NCBI RefSeq assembly: GCF_009829925.1
Contig: NZ_SNVJ01000016.1
Span: forward strand, 1-64,000
Reading direction: 5' to 3'
Source of the DNA: Teichococcus coralli
Lineage (GTDB): Bacteria > Pseudomonadota > Alphaproteobacteria > Acetobacterales > Acetobacteraceae
DNA: 64,000 nt
Positions 50,812 to 59,863 of this stretch are shown piece by piece. The position numbers and the translations under genes are program-made. Within the stretch, counting starts at the first letter, position 1, and each line of letters opens with the position of its first letter. A model generated the notes under the pieces. It searched no databases. It worked only from the letters and a program-made list of their open reading frames with translations, and was not told the DNA's origin.

Positions 50812-51594
50812 CTACATCACGGGCGAAAGGTTGCCGTCCACGTTGATCGCCGTTCCGGTGACGTAGCCGGCCAGGTCTGAGGCCAGGAAGCAGGCGACGT
50901 TGGCGAACTCCTCCGCGGTGCCGACCCGCCCCATCGGGATGTCCCTGCCCATCCCGGCGAGGAAGTCCTCGAAGGATTGGCCGCTCTGCTGCGCGGCATG
51001 GCGGCGGACCCACTGATCGCTCTCGATCAGGCCGACATGCAGCGAGTTGACCAGGATGTTGTGGGGCGCGCCTTCGCCGGCCAGCACCTTGGTGAGGGCC
51101 ATGCCCGCCGCCCGCGACACCGCGGTGGGGGCGCCCTCGGCCTTGGGCGCCTTGGCGCCGATGTTCAGCACGTTGATGATCCGCCCCCAGCGCCGCTCCG
51201 CCATCTGCGGCCAGACCAGCCGCGCAAGGCGGATGGCGGCGAACAGCTTGAGGTCCAGATCGGCCTGCCAGACCTCGTCGGTGATGCCGGTGAAGGCGCC
51301 CCTCTGCGAGGTGCCGGCGTTGTTCACCAGGATATCCACCCGCCCCAGCCCGGCCATGACCTCGCCATGGGCGCGCGTGACATCCTCGGCCCTTGAGACG
51401 TCGCAGGCCACGGCCAGCACGCGGCCGCGCGCCGTCCTGCCGACCGCCTCCCGGGCCGCTTCAAGGGCCTCGGGCCGGCGTGCCAGCAGCGCGACATCCG
51501 CGCCGCTCGCCGCCAAGCGCGTGGCGATCGCGAGGCCGATGCCCTTGCTGCCGCCGGTGACCACGGCCGCCCGGCCGTCGAGCTTGATTTCCAT
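50812..51594 (-). CDS. SDR family protein with altered catalytic motif
   Basis: The 260-aa protein has the SDR nucleotide motif TGGSKGIG, the CDVSR/NNAG blocks and the C-terminal GTAINVDGN. The catalytic Tyr-x3-Lys is replaced: the segment reads PTAVSRAAG, so Thr and Arg stand where Tyr and Lys are expected. The Ser of the classical triad is also not clear (NVLNIGAK). Some SDRs of this subgroup share the change. Redox activity may be reduced, altered or lost. It is monocistronic and lies upstream of carbonic anhydrase on the same strand. Confidence 0.85.
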   Translation of the reverse strand: MEIKLDGRAAVVTGGSKGIGLAIATRLAASGADVALLARRPEALEAAREAVGRTARGRVLAVACDVSRAEDVTRAHGEVMAGLGRVDILVNNAGTSQRGAFTGITDEVWQADLDLKLFAAIRLARLVWPQMAERRWGRIINVLNIGAKAPKAEGAPTAVSRAAGMALTKVLAGEGAPHNILVNSLHVGLIESDQWVRRHAAQQSGQSFEDFLAGMGRDIPMGRVGTAEEFANVACFLASDLAGYVTGTAINVDGNLSPVM

Positions 51595-51804
51595 GTCCGT
51601 TCCCCCAGGCCCGACCGGCTGCCGGCTGCCCGGGCGGGCTCCCGGCGCCGGAGGGCGCTGCCGCCACTGTCAGCGGCATGCCGCCGGGCGGCAAGGTGCG
51701 TTCGCGCGTCCGGCAGGCCGGGAAGGGCGCCTCAGATCCTGCCGGCCGGCGCCGTCTCCGGTGCCGGACGCGCGCGGGGGGGAAGGAATGTCCTTTCGCC
51801 GCCG

Positions 51805-53091
51805 TCACGTCCCGATGGCGTCGAGCGCCTGCGCCAGGTCGGCGATCAGGTCCTCGTGGTGCTCGATCCCGATGGAAAGCCGGACCAGGCCGTCCGTCAC
51901 CTCAAGGCGCTCGCGGATTTCCGCCGGCACGCCGGAATGGGTGGTCGAAGCCGGATGGCTGGCAAGGGACTCCGTTCCGCCCAGGCTCACCGCCAGCTTG
52001 AAGATCCGGAGCGCGTTCAGCATGCGGAAGGCTTCCGCCTGGCCGCCCTTGATCTCCAGGCTGAAGGTCGAACCCGGCCCGGTGCACTGCGCCTCGTAGA
52101 CGCGGCGGGCCTCGCTTCCCTGCGGCAGGAAGCCGAGCGCATGCACCCGGGCGACCCGCGGATGCCCGGCGAGAAAGGCGGCGACCGCCTCGGCATTGCG
52201 GGATGCCTCGCGCATCCGCAGCGAAAGCGTCTCCAGCGAGCGGCCCACCATCCAGCAGGAATGCGGGTCAAGCTGCGTGCCGATGGCGCTCCTGAGAAGG
52301 CGGACCGGCTGCACATGCGCCCTGGCGCCCGTCACCGCGCCGCCGACCAGGTCGCTGTGCCCGCCCACGTACTTGGTCAGGCTGTAGACGGAAAGGTCCG
52401 CGCCGAGCGCCAGCGGCTTCTGGAACAGTGGCCCGAGCATCGTGTTGTCGCAGACAACGAGGGGGCGGTGCCCCTGCGCCTGGCCGATGCGATCGGCCAC
52501 CCTGCGGAGCAGGGCCAGATCCACGAGCGAATTGGTGGGGTTGGACGGTGTCTCGACCATGATGACGCTGACCCGCCCCCGGGCCATCGCCGCCTCCGCC
52601 GCGCGGCCAACCGCCTGCTCGCTGAGGCCGTCCGGGAAGCCCTGGGCCTGGATGCCGTAGGCCGCGAAGGTGCGCATCAGCAAAGTTTCGGTGCCGCCAT
52701 AGAGAGGCTGGGAGTGCAGGATGGCGTCGCCCGGGCGGGCATAGGTCAGGATCACCGTCGCGATCGCCGCCATGCCCGCGCCGAACACCAGCGAGGCCTC
52801 CGCCCCTTCGAAGACCGCCAGGCGGTCCTCGACGATCTCGGCGTTCGGGTGGTTGAAGCGCGAATAGACGAGGCCGGCCCCGCCGGGCGGCGCCGGCTGC
52901 CGGCCCGAGACGACGTCGAAGTAGTCCTTGCCCTCCTCCGCGGAGCGGAACACGAAGGTGGAGGTGAGGAAGACCGGCGGCTTGACGGCGCCCTCCGAGA
53001 GGTGCGGGTCGTAGCCGTAGCCGAGCATCAGCGTCTCCGCGTGGAGAGGCTGGTTGCCCATCGGGCCGTCCAGGCCGCGCTCCTTGCCCAT
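51805..53091 (-). CDS. Cystathionine gamma-synthase family PLP enzyme
   Basis: The 428-aa Cys/Met metabolism PLP enzyme starts at ATG 53091 with GGGAGGAA upstream. Markers are [68 protein letters not shown], and the PLP Lys in [13 protein letters not shown]-terminal [20 protein letters not shown] is the usual closing block. It could be cystathionine gamma-synthase, beta/gamma-lyase or methionine gamma-lyase; sequence alone does not settle this. An upstream hairpin (53137-53166) may be part of its leader. Confidence 0.9.
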   Translation of the reverse strand: MGKERGLDGPMGNQPLHAETLMLGYGYDPHLSEGAVKPPVFLTSTFVFRSAEEGKDYFDVVSGRQPAPPGGAGLVYSRFNHPNAEIVEDRLAVFEGAEASLVFGAGMAAIATVILTYARPGDAILHSQPLYGGTETLLMRTFAAYGIQAQGFPDGLSEQAVGRAAEAAMARGRVSVIMVETPSNPTNSLVDLALLRRVADRIGQAQGHRPLVVCDNTMLGPLFQKPLALGADLSVYSLTKYVGGHSDLVGGAVTGARAHVQPVRLLRSAIGTQLDPHSCWMVGRSLETLSLRMREASRNAEAVAAFLAGHPRVARVHALGFLPQGSEARRVYEAQCTGPGSTFSLEIKGGQAEAFRMLNALRIFKLAVSLGGTESLASHPASTTHSGVPAEIRERLEVTDGLVRLSIGIEHHEDLIADLAQALDAIGT

Positions 53092-53136
53092 CTGTTCCTC
53101 CCGCTGATCTGCTTTTCGTGGATTACCGACATGCCG

Positions 53137-53166
53137 CCCTGGCGAAACGCGCCGGAGCGCCCAGGG
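53137..53166 (-). promoter_or_regulatory. Candidate leader hairpin of the PLP enzyme gene
   Basis: CCCTGG (53137-53142) pairs with CCAGGG (53161-53166), and inside GCGC pairs with GCGC over CGGA, with an asymmetric bulge. It is 46 bp upstream of the start. It does not match a SAM riboswitch type I know, so the role is unknown. Confidence 0.2.
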
Positions 53167-53344
53167 ATGCGGCGCCGCTCCTGCGGCCCATGACCCAGGC
53201 GTGGCCTGGACTGCGCCGGCCGCGCTTTCCTTCCCTGCCATCCGCCTCCTGGCCGTGATCCTTTCCGCGGCCGGCGCGGCGGGCGTGCGGACTCGCTGCG
53301 CCTTGCCTGGTTATGCGCCTGTTGAGCTGCTGGCGCCGCGCCGC

Positions 53345-55009
53345 TCAGTCCGGCGCCGGCTGCAACAGGTCCACCGGCGGTGCCGCGCCACGCGGCAGCA
53401 CCGCCTGCAGCGAGGTGCGGACCACGGCGACGAGCGGCCCCGGCGCCCGCAGGGCCGCGGCCAGGGCCGGCAGGTCCGCCTCCGCCTGCACGCGCAGCAG
53501 CGGCGCGCCGAAGGCGGCGCACCAGGCGCCCAGATCGGGATTGACCAGGTCGGTGCCCGAGACGCGCCCGGGATGTTGCCGCTCCTGGTGGATGCGGATC
53601 GAGGCATAGCTGCCGTTGTCGGAAAGCAGCAGCTTGATGGGCAGGCGGCGCGCCATGCCGACCGCCAGCTCGTTGCCGGTCATCAGCGCCCCGCCGTCGC
53701 CCACGGCGCAGATCACCATGCGCTCCGGGTGGCGCAGCGCCGCGGCCACCGCCGCCGGCACCCCGAAGCCCATGGCGCCCGAGATCGGCGCCAGCAGGCG
53801 CTGTGGCGGCCGCCAGGCCAGCTTGCGGTAGAAGGGCGCGGCGAAGGTTCCGGCGTCGAGCGTGAGGATGGCGTCCGCCGGCGCGCATTCGCCGACCAGC
53901 CGCGCCACGCGGAGAAACGGCAGCCCGTCCGGGAAGCTGCCGGCCATGGCGCGGCTGTCCTCCTCCTGCAGCCGGCGCAGGCGGCCGTTCCAGGCGGCGC
54001 GGCCGGACGGGGCGGCGGCGCGCTCGGCCGCCAGCGCCGCCAGCACGGCAGGGGCCTCGGCGGCGATGGCCGGCTCCGCCGGAAAGAGCCAGCCGAGGAA
54101 GCGCGGATCGGCGCAGACATGCACCAGCCGCTGCCCGGGCGCGGGCCAGCTATAGCCCTGGGTGGTGATGTCGGTCAGCCGCGTGCCGAGGGCCAGCACG
54201 AGGTCCGCCTCGGCGAAGGCCTCCCGCTGGGCGTCCGGGTTGCGCAGGCCAAGGTCGCCGGCATAGAGCGGATGGTCGTTCGGAAAGAGGTCCTGGCGGC
54301 GGAAGGACACCGCCACGGGCAGCTGCCAGGCCTCGGCGAAGGCCCGCAGCGCTTCCCGCCCGCCCGGCACGTCCAGCCCATGCCCGGCCAGCAGGATCGG
54401 CCGCTCGGCGCGGCGCAGCAGGCCCGCGAGTTCCGCCGCGGTCTCCCCCGGCAGCCCGGCGCCGGCGAGGCGCGTCGGCGGCAGGGCGGGGGCGGCGCAG
54501 GGCGCGGACAGCACATCCTCCGGCAGGGCGAGCACCACCGGCCCTGGCACGCCCTGGGTCGCCATGCTCCAGGCGCGGGCGATCAGCTCCGGCACCTCGT
54601 CCGGATGGGTGGCCTCGCCGACCCATTTGGCGATGCCGCCGAACATCGCGGCATAGTCGATCTCCTGGAAGGCGCGGCGGCGCAGGTCGCGCTTCTCCAC
54701 CTGGCCGATCAGCAGGATCAGCGGCACCGCGTCCTGCTCGGCGGTGTGCAGCGCGATGGCGGCGTTGCAGGCGCCGGGGCCGCGCGAGACCAGCACGATG
54801 CCCGGCCGCCCCGTGAGCCTGGCGTCGGCCACCGCCATGAAGCCCGCGCCGCCTTCCTGCCGGCAGGTCACGAGGTCGATGGAGGGGTGCGCGTGCAGCG
54901 CGTCGAGCAGCGCGATGTAGGATTCCCCCGGCACGCAGAAGGCGCGGTCGGCCCCCCGCGCGGCCAGCGTGTCGAGGAGCACCTCGGCGGCGGTCTTGGC
55001 GTTTCCCAT
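53345..55009 (-). CDS. Thiamine-pyrophosphate-dependent enzyme (acetolactate synthase-like)
   Basis: The 554-aa enzyme has the TPP-enzyme three-domain layout. The catalytic Glu is in TCRQEGGAGFMAVA, the central domain begins ADLVLALGTRL, and the C-terminal ThDP motif is AVGDGGALMTGNELAVGMARRLPIKLLLSDNGSYASIR (GDG to N). It starts ATG 55009; a GTG at 55033 is possible. The exact reaction (acetolactate synthase, oxalyl-CoA type or other 2-oxoacid lyase) is not clear. It is transcribed away from the LysR gene, which probably controls it. Confidence 0.85.
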   Translation of the reverse strand: MGNAKTAAEVLLDTLAARGADRAFCVPGESYIALLDALHAHPSIDLVTCRQEGGAGFMAVADARLTGRPGIVLVSRGPGACNAAIALHTAEQDAVPLILLIGQVEKRDLRRRAFQEIDYAAMFGGIAKWVGEATHPDEVPELIARAWSMATQGVPGPVVLALPEDVLSAPCAAPALPPTRLAGAGLPGETAAELAGLLRRAERPILLAGHGLDVPGGREALRAFAEAWQLPVAVSFRRQDLFPNDHPLYAGDLGLRNPDAQREAFAEADLVLALGTRLTDITTQGYSWPAPGQRLVHVCADPRFLGWLFPAEPAIAAEAPAVLAALAAERAAAPSGRAAWNGRLRRLQEEDSRAMAGSFPDGLPFLRVARLVGECAPADAILTLDAGTFAAPFYRKLAWRPPQRLLAPISGAMGFGVPAAVAAALRHPERMVICAVGDGGALMTGNELAVGMARRLPIKLLLSDNGSYASIRIHQERQHPGRVSGTDLVNPDLGAWCAAFGAPLLRVQAEADLPALAAALRAPGPLVAVVRTSLQAVLPRGAAPPVDLLQPAPD

Positions 55010-55057
55010 GCGGCATGGATAGCGCGCCAGCACATGCGCCGGCTCGCAGTATCAGCT

Positions 55058-55072
55058 ATAGCCCAGGGCTAT
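55058..55072. promoter_or_regulatory. ATAGCCC-A-GGGCTAT dyad at the LysR start
   Basis: A perfect 7-bp inverted repeat around one central base. Positions 55059 and 55071 give T-N11-A, the LysR box form. It overlaps the LysR ATG at 55071 and lies 49 bp before the divergent TPP gene, so it fits both autoregulation and control of that gene. Confidence 0.45.
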
Positions 55073-56003
55073 GGACCAGACGCGGCTGCGCTCCCTGCTG
55101 GCGATCGCCGATCATGGCGGCTTCGGCCGGGCGGCGGCGGCACTCGGCCTCGCCCAGCCCAGCCTGTCGCGGCAGGTCGCGCTGCTGGAGCAGGAGGTGG
55201 GCCGGCCGCTGCTCTACCGCCACGGCCGCGGCGCCCGGCTGACCGAGGACGGGCAGCGCCTGGCCGATGCCGCGCGGCCGCTGCTGGCGGGGCTGGCCAA
55301 CCTGCCGGCGGCGCTCGACGACCCGGTGCCGCGCGGCCAGGTGGTGCTCGGCGTGCCGACCTTCATGTCCGTGCACCTGGCGGAGTCGATCTTCGGCGAG
55401 CTGCGCCGGCGGCATCCGCAGCTGCAGATCCGCCTGGTCGATGGCTTCAGCGGCTTCATCAACCAGTGGCTGACGGAGGGCCGGCTCGACATCGCCATCC
55501 TCTATGACAGCCAGCGCAGCCGGGCGATCGCGGCGGAGGTGCTGGCCGAGGAGGACCTGCTGCTCTTCGCCCGGCGGCGCCGCGCCCGCGACCTGCGGGG
55601 GGAGGTGCCGGTGCCGGTGCCGGCGCTGGCACGGCTCGACCTCGTGCTGCCGGACCGGCAACACGGGCTGCGCCGGGCGCTGCAAAGGGCCGGGGCGCAG
55701 CCCGACCCGTCGCTTCTGCTGGAGGTGGACAGCCTTTCCGCCATTCGCGCGCTGGTGGAGCGCGGCATCGGCTGGAGCGTGCTGCCGCGCGCCGCCCTGA
55801 CGCGGGAGAAGGCGGACCGGCGCTACATCCTGCGCGGCCTCGGCGCGCCGCCGCTGCGGGCGCGGCTGATGGTGGCGGTCAGCCCCGCGCGCGCCATGAC
55901 GCCGGCCCTGCGCGCCGTGCTGGCGCATCTGCACGCCATGGTCGGCCGGCTGCAGGCCGAGGGCATCATGACGCCGCCGGCCGACGGCATGCCGGGGCGC
56001 TGA
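55071..56003 (+). CDS. LysR family transcriptional regulator
   Basis: The 310-aa regulator has the N-terminal helix-turn-helix (LRSLLAIADHGGFGRAAAALGLAQPSLSRQVALLEQEVGRPLLYR) and a ligand-binding domain with GQVVLGVPTFMSVHLAES and GFINQWLTEGRLDIAILYD. It diverges from the TPP enzyme gene and is its likely activator. It ends 37 bp before the ABC-F stop (convergent). Confidence 0.92.
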   Translation: MDQTRLRSLLAIADHGGFGRAAAALGLAQPSLSRQVALLEQEVGRPLLYRHGRGARLTEDGQRLADAARPLLAGLANLPAALDDPVPRGQVVLGVPTFMSVHLAESIFGELRRRHPQLQIRLVDGFSGFINQWLTEGRLDIAILYDSQRSRAIAAEVLAEEDLLLFARRRRARDLRGEVPVPVPALARLDLVLPDRQHGLRRALQRAGAQPDPSLLLEVDSLSAIRALVERGIGWSVLPRAALTREKADRRYILRGLGAPPLRARLMVAVSPARAMTPALRAVLAHLHAMVGRLQAEGIMTPPADGMPGR

Positions 56004-56039
56004 GCCGCCCCAGCCGGCCGTCCCAGCCGGCCGCCCGGG

Positions 56040-57662
56040 TCAGCCGCGCAGCCCCGGCGCCTCCTGCCCCGTGCGCGCCACGTACTCGGTGTAGCCGCCG
56101 CCATACTGGTGGATGCCCTCGGGCGTCAGCTCCAGCACGCGGTTGGACAGCGCGGCCAGGAAGTGCCGGTCGTGCGAGACGAAGAGCATGGTGCCCTCGT
56201 ACTGCGCCAGGGCGGCGATCAGCATTTCCTTGGTCGCCATGTCCAGGTGGTTGGTCGGCTCGTCCAGCACCAGGAAGTTCGGCGGGTCGTACAGCATCCG
56301 CGCCATGACCAGCCGCGCCTTCTCGCCGCCCGACAGCACGCCGCACTTCTTCTCGACCTCGTCGCCGGAGAAGCCGAAGCATCCGGCCAGGGCGCGGAGC
56401 GAGCCTTGCGCCGCCTTGGGGAAGGCATCCTCCAAGGTCTGGAAGACCGTGCGCTCGCCATCCAGCAGCTCCATGGCGTGCTGGGCGAAGTAGCCCATCC
56501 TCACGCTGCCGCCGAGCGCGACCGTCCCCTCGTCCGGCTCGGCCGTGCCGGCCACGAGCCTCAGCAGCGTGGACTTGCCCGCGCCGTTGGTGCCGAGCAC
56601 GCAGCAGCGCTCCTTGCGGCGCACCAGGAAGTCCAGCCCGTCATAGATCACCCGGTCGCCATAGCGCTTGCGCACCTTGCGCAGGTTCACCACGTCCTCC
56701 CCGGAACGCGGCGCCGGCAGGAACTCGAAGGCGACGGTCTGCCGGCGCTTCGGCGGCTCCACGCGGTCGATCTTCTCCAGCTTCTTGACGCGGCTCTGCA
56801 CCTGCGCGGCGTGCGAGGCGCGCGCCTTGAAGCGCTCGATGAACTTGATCTCCTTGGCCAGCATCGCCTGCTGCCGCTCGAACTGCGCCTGCTGCTGCCG
56901 TTCGTTCATCGCGCGCTGCTGCTCGTAGAAGGCGTAGTCGCCGGAGTAGGAGGTCAGCGTGCCGCCATCGATCTCGATCACCTTGTTGACGATGCGGTTC
57001 ATGAACTCGCGGTCGTGCGCGGTCATCAGCAGCGCGCCGTCATACTGGCCCAGGAACTGCTCCAGCCAGATCAGGCTCTCCAGGTCGAGGTGGTTGCTCG
57101 GCTCGTCCAGCAGCATCACGTCCGGGCGCATGAGCAGGATGCGGGCGAGCGCCACGCGCATCTTCCAGCCGCCGGAAAGCGCGCCGACATCGCCGTCCAT
57201 CATGGCCTGGCTGAAGCTGAGGCCGGCGAGCACCTCGCGCGCCTGGCCTTCCAGCGCATAGCCGCCAAGGCTCTCGAAGCGGGCCTGGACCTCGCCGAAG
57301 CGCTGGATGTTTTCCTCCAGCGCGTCCGTCCGCGCCGGGTCCGCCATGGCGGCCTCCAGCGCCTGCAGCTCGGCGGCCACGGCGCTGACGTCGCCGGCGC
57401 CGTCCATCACCTCGGCGACGGCGCTGCGGCCCGACATCTCGCCCACGTCCTGGCTGAAGAAGCCGATGCTGACGCCGCGCTCGACCAGCACCAGCCCTTC
57501 GTCCGGTTGCTCCCGCCCGGTGATCATGCGGAACAGCGTGGTCTTGCCCGCGCCGTTCGGGCCGACGAGGCCGATCTTCTCGCCCTTCTGGAGTGCTGCC
57601 GAGGCTTCGATGAAGAGAAGCTGCTGGCCGTTCTGCTTGCTGATGTTGTCGAGGCGGATCAT
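56040..57662 (-). CDS. ABC-F family ATP-binding protein
   Basis: The 540-aa soluble protein has two nucleotide-binding domains in tandem with no membrane part. NBD1 has GPNGAGKTTLF and LSGGWKMRV; NBD2 has GTNGAGKSTLLR and LSGGEKARLVMARML. Walker B regions are VMLLDEPSNHLD and FLVLDEPTNHLD. The long linker with FYEQQRAMNERQQQAQFERQQAMLAKEIKFIERFK is the ribosome-reaching P-site arm. ABC-F proteins act in translation or antibiotic protection; it is most like the housekeeping YbiT/Uup group. Start ATG 57662. Confidence 0.94.
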   Translation of the reverse strand: MIRLDNISKQNGQQLLFIEASAALQKGEKIGLVGPNGAGKTTLFRMITGREQPDEGLVLVERGVSIGFFSQDVGEMSGRSAVAEVMDGAGDVSAVAAELQALEAAMADPARTDALEENIQRFGEVQARFESLGGYALEGQAREVLAGLSFSQAMMDGDVGALSGGWKMRVALARILLMRPDVMLLDEPSNHLDLESLIWLEQFLGQYDGALLMTAHDREFMNRIVNKVIEIDGGTLTSYSGDYAFYEQQRAMNERQQQAQFERQQAMLAKEIKFIERFKARASHAAQVQSRVKKLEKIDRVEPPKRRQTVAFEFLPAPRSGEDVVNLRKVRKRYGDRVIYDGLDFLVRRKERCCVLGTNGAGKSTLLRLVAGTAEPDEGTVALGGSVRMGYFAQHAMELLDGERTVFQTLEDAFPKAAQGSLRALAGCFGFSGDEVEKKCGVLSGGEKARLVMARMLYDPPNFLVLDEPTNHLDMATKEMLIAALAQYEGTMLFVSHDRHFLAALSNRVLELTPEGIHQYGGGYTEYVARTGQEAPGLRG

Positions 57663-57918
57663 GGCTACCTGAGGCGAGGGGAGGGCGGTTCTGGCGCGCT
57701 TATGCCACGCCCGGCGCCGCCAGGCATGCCCGCACCGCCCGCGGCGCGCGTTGAAATGCGCCGTGAGGCGGCTTTCGCGAGCCAGGACCCCGCCGCCGCG
57801 CCGGTGCCTGCCGGCCGGACCGGTGAACCCCCCGCCCTGGCGGCCGCCGCCTCCTTGCGCCAGACTGCGGCGGCGTGCCGGTGAACAGGCACCTGTCTTC
57901 CGAGGGGGAATGCGGCGC

Positions 57919-58590
57919 ATGGATGTGTTTGAGGCGATGGCCACGCGCCGCAGCGTGCGCGGTTTTCTGCCCGATCCCGTCCCGCGCGCCGCCATCGTGT
58001 CGATCCTGGAGATCGCCGCGCGCGCCCCGTCCGGCTCCAACGTGCAGCCCTGGAAGGTGCGCGTCACCGAGGGGGACGAGAAGGCGCGCCTTTCCGCCGC
58101 GCTGCATGCCGCGCATGACGCCGGCACCGTGACGCCGCGCGACTACCAGTACTATCCCCGCCACTGGCGGGAGCCCTACCTGTCGCGGCGCCGCAAGGTG
58201 GGGTGGGATCTCTATGCGCTGGCCGGCGTCGCCAAGGGCGACCATGCCGCCGGCCATGCGCAACGGGCGCGCAACTTCGACTTCTTCGGCGCGCCGGTCG
58301 GGCTGGTCTTCACCATCGACCGCGACCTCGAGCAGGGCTCCTGGCTGGACTACGGCATGTTCCTGCAATCCGTCATGCTCGCGGCCCGCGGCTTCGGGCT
58401 GGACACCTGCCCGCAGGCGGCGTTCTGCGACCACCACGACGTGCTGCGCGCCCATCTCGGCATCCCGGCCGAGGAGGCGGTGGTCTGCGGCATGGCGCTC
58501 GGCCGCGCGGACCCGGGCGAGCCCGCCAACCGCCTGGCGACCGAGCGCGCGCCGCTGAGCGACTTCGTGCGCTTCGGGCCCGAGGCATGA
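57919..58590 (+). CDS. Nitroreductase family protein
   Basis: The 223-aa FMN flavoprotein opens MDVFEAMATRRSVRGFLPDPV, with ARAPSGSNVQPWKVRV and the C-terminal CGMALGRADP block of the family. The ATG at 57919 is preferred to 57910 because the GAGGGGG signal is then ten bases upstream. It reduces nitro or quinone substrates with NAD(P)H, details unknown. It overlaps the MFS gene (ATGA at 58587). Confidence 0.9.
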   Translation: MDVFEAMATRRSVRGFLPDPVPRAAIVSILEIAARAPSGSNVQPWKVRVTEGDEKARLSAALHAAHDAGTVTPRDYQYYPRHWREPYLSRRRKVGWDLYALAGVAKGDHAAGHAQRARNFDFFGAPVGLVFTIDRDLEQGSWLDYGMFLQSVMLAARGFGLDTCPQAAFCDHHDVLRAHLGIPAEEAVVCGMALGRADPGEPANRLATERAPLSDFVRFGPEA

Positions 58591-59798
58591 CCGGCGAGCA
58601 GCTGCTGGATTCCCGGACGGCCTGGGTGCGCCTTGCCGCCATTGTCGCGCTCACCACGCTGGGCGGCGCGGGGATGTGGTCCGTCGTCGTGGCGCTGCCC
58701 TCGGTGCAGGCGGAGTTCGGCGCGACGCGCGGCGCGGCCTCGCTGCCCTATACGCTCACCATGCTCGGCTTCGGCGCGGGCGGCATCCTGATGGGGCGGC
58801 TCGCCGACCGCTTCGGGGCGATGAAGCCGCTGCTCGGCGCGGCGGTGGTGCTGGCGGGCGGCTATGCGCTGGCCGGCCTGGCGCCAAGCCTGACCTTCTA
58901 CACCCTGGCGCAAGGGGCGATGATCGGCGTCGGGGCCTCGGCCACCCTGGCGCCGCTGATGGCCGATGCCTCCCTCTGGTTCCGCCGGCGGCGCGGCATC
59001 GCGGTCGCGCTCGCGGCCTCCGGCAACTACCTGGCGGGCGTGGTCTGGCCACCACTGCTGACCTGGCTGATCGGGGCCTATGGCTGGCGCGTGGCGCACC
59101 TGGCCGTCGGCGGCATCTGCCTGGTGGCGATGTCGCCGCTGGCGCTGATGCTGCGCGCGCGGGCGCCGGAACTGAAGGGCGGCGGCCTCGCCGGCGAGCG
59201 GGGGCAGGCACGGCCGCTCGGCCTCTCGCGCAACGGGCTGACGGCGATGCTTTCCTGCGCCGGAGTGGCGTGCTGCGTCGCCATGGCGATGCCGCAGGTG
59301 CATATCGTCGCCTATTGCGGCGACCTCGGCTACGGCGTGGCGCGGGGCGCGGAGATGCTGTCCCTCATGCTTGCCTGCGGCATTGTCTCGCGGGTCGCCT
59401 CCGGCTTCATCGCCGACCGGATCGGCGGGCTCCGCACGCTGATGCTGGGCTCGGTGCTGCAGGGCGTGGCGCTGTCGCTGTTCCTGTTCTTCGACGGCCT
59501 CGGCTCGCTTTTCACCCTTTCGGCCCTGTTCGGCCTGTTCCAGGGCGGCATCGTTCCCTCCTATGCGGTGATCGTGCGGGAAAGCTTTCCGGCCTCCGAG
59601 GTGGGCACGCGGGTGGGCATCGTGCTGATGGCGACGCTGGTCGGCATGGCGCTGGGGGGATGGCTTTCCGGCGTCATCTTCGACGCCACAGGCAGCTACG
59701 CCGCCGCCTTCCTGAACGGCGTCGCCTGGAACGCCGCGAACCTGCTGATCGTGGCGACGCTGCTGCTGAGGAGCCGCGCGAAACTGGCCGCCGCCTGA
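58587..59798 (+). CDS. MFS transporter
   Basis: The 403-aa protein has about 12 membrane helices with the MFS motif A-like loop GRLADRFGAMKPL between helices 2 and 3 and SRVASGFIADRIGGLRTLML between 8 and 9. The family resembles monocarboxylate-type MFS carriers. It is translationally coupled to the nitroreductase, so an uptake or export partner for its substrate is likely. Its stop lies inside a perfect 16-bp inverted repeat. Confidence 0.9.
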   Translation: MTGEQLLDSRTAWVRLAAIVALTTLGGAGMWSVVVALPSVQAEFGATRGAASLPYTLTMLGFGAGGILMGRLADRFGAMKPLLGAAVVLAGGYALAGLAPSLTFYTLAQGAMIGVGASATLAPLMADASLWFRRRRGIAVALAASGNYLAGVVWPPLLTWLIGAYGWRVAHLAVGGICLVAMSPLALMLRARAPELKGGGLAGERGQARPLGLSRNGLTAMLSCAGVACCVAMAMPQVHIVAYCGDLGYGVARGAEMLSLMLACGIVSRVASGFIADRIGGLRTLMLGSVLQGVALSLFLFFDGLGSLFTLSALFGLFQGGIVPSYAVIVRESFPASEVGTRVGIVLMATLVGMALGGWLSGVIFDATGSYAAAFLNGVAWNAANLLIVATLLLRSRAKLAAA

Positions 59799-59829
59799 GG
59801 GTGAGGGGGCTCCGCCCCCTCACCCTCAG
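59795..59829. terminator. Perfect 16-bp hairpin overlapping the MFS stop codon
   Basis: Stem 59795-59810 pairs with 59814-59829 over a three-base loop (TCC). TGA of the MFS gene is at 59796-59798, inside the left arm. The convergent Bug gene ends 35 bp further on. No T run. Confidence 0.6.
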
Positions 59830-59850
59830 GCAGGGGACACGCTCCCCTGC
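59830..59850. terminator. Second hairpin before the convergent Bug gene
   Basis: GCAGGGGA (59830-59837) and TCCCCTGC (59843-59850) pair over a five-base loop, directly after the previous hairpin. The two together likely insulate the convergent genes. Confidence 0.5.
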
Positions 59851-59863
59851 ACCCGCGACGCCT

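Noticed and set aside
53092-53250. SAM riboswitch upstream of the PLP enzyme
   Set aside because: The hairpin lacks a SAM-II or SAM/SAH core that I can recognise.
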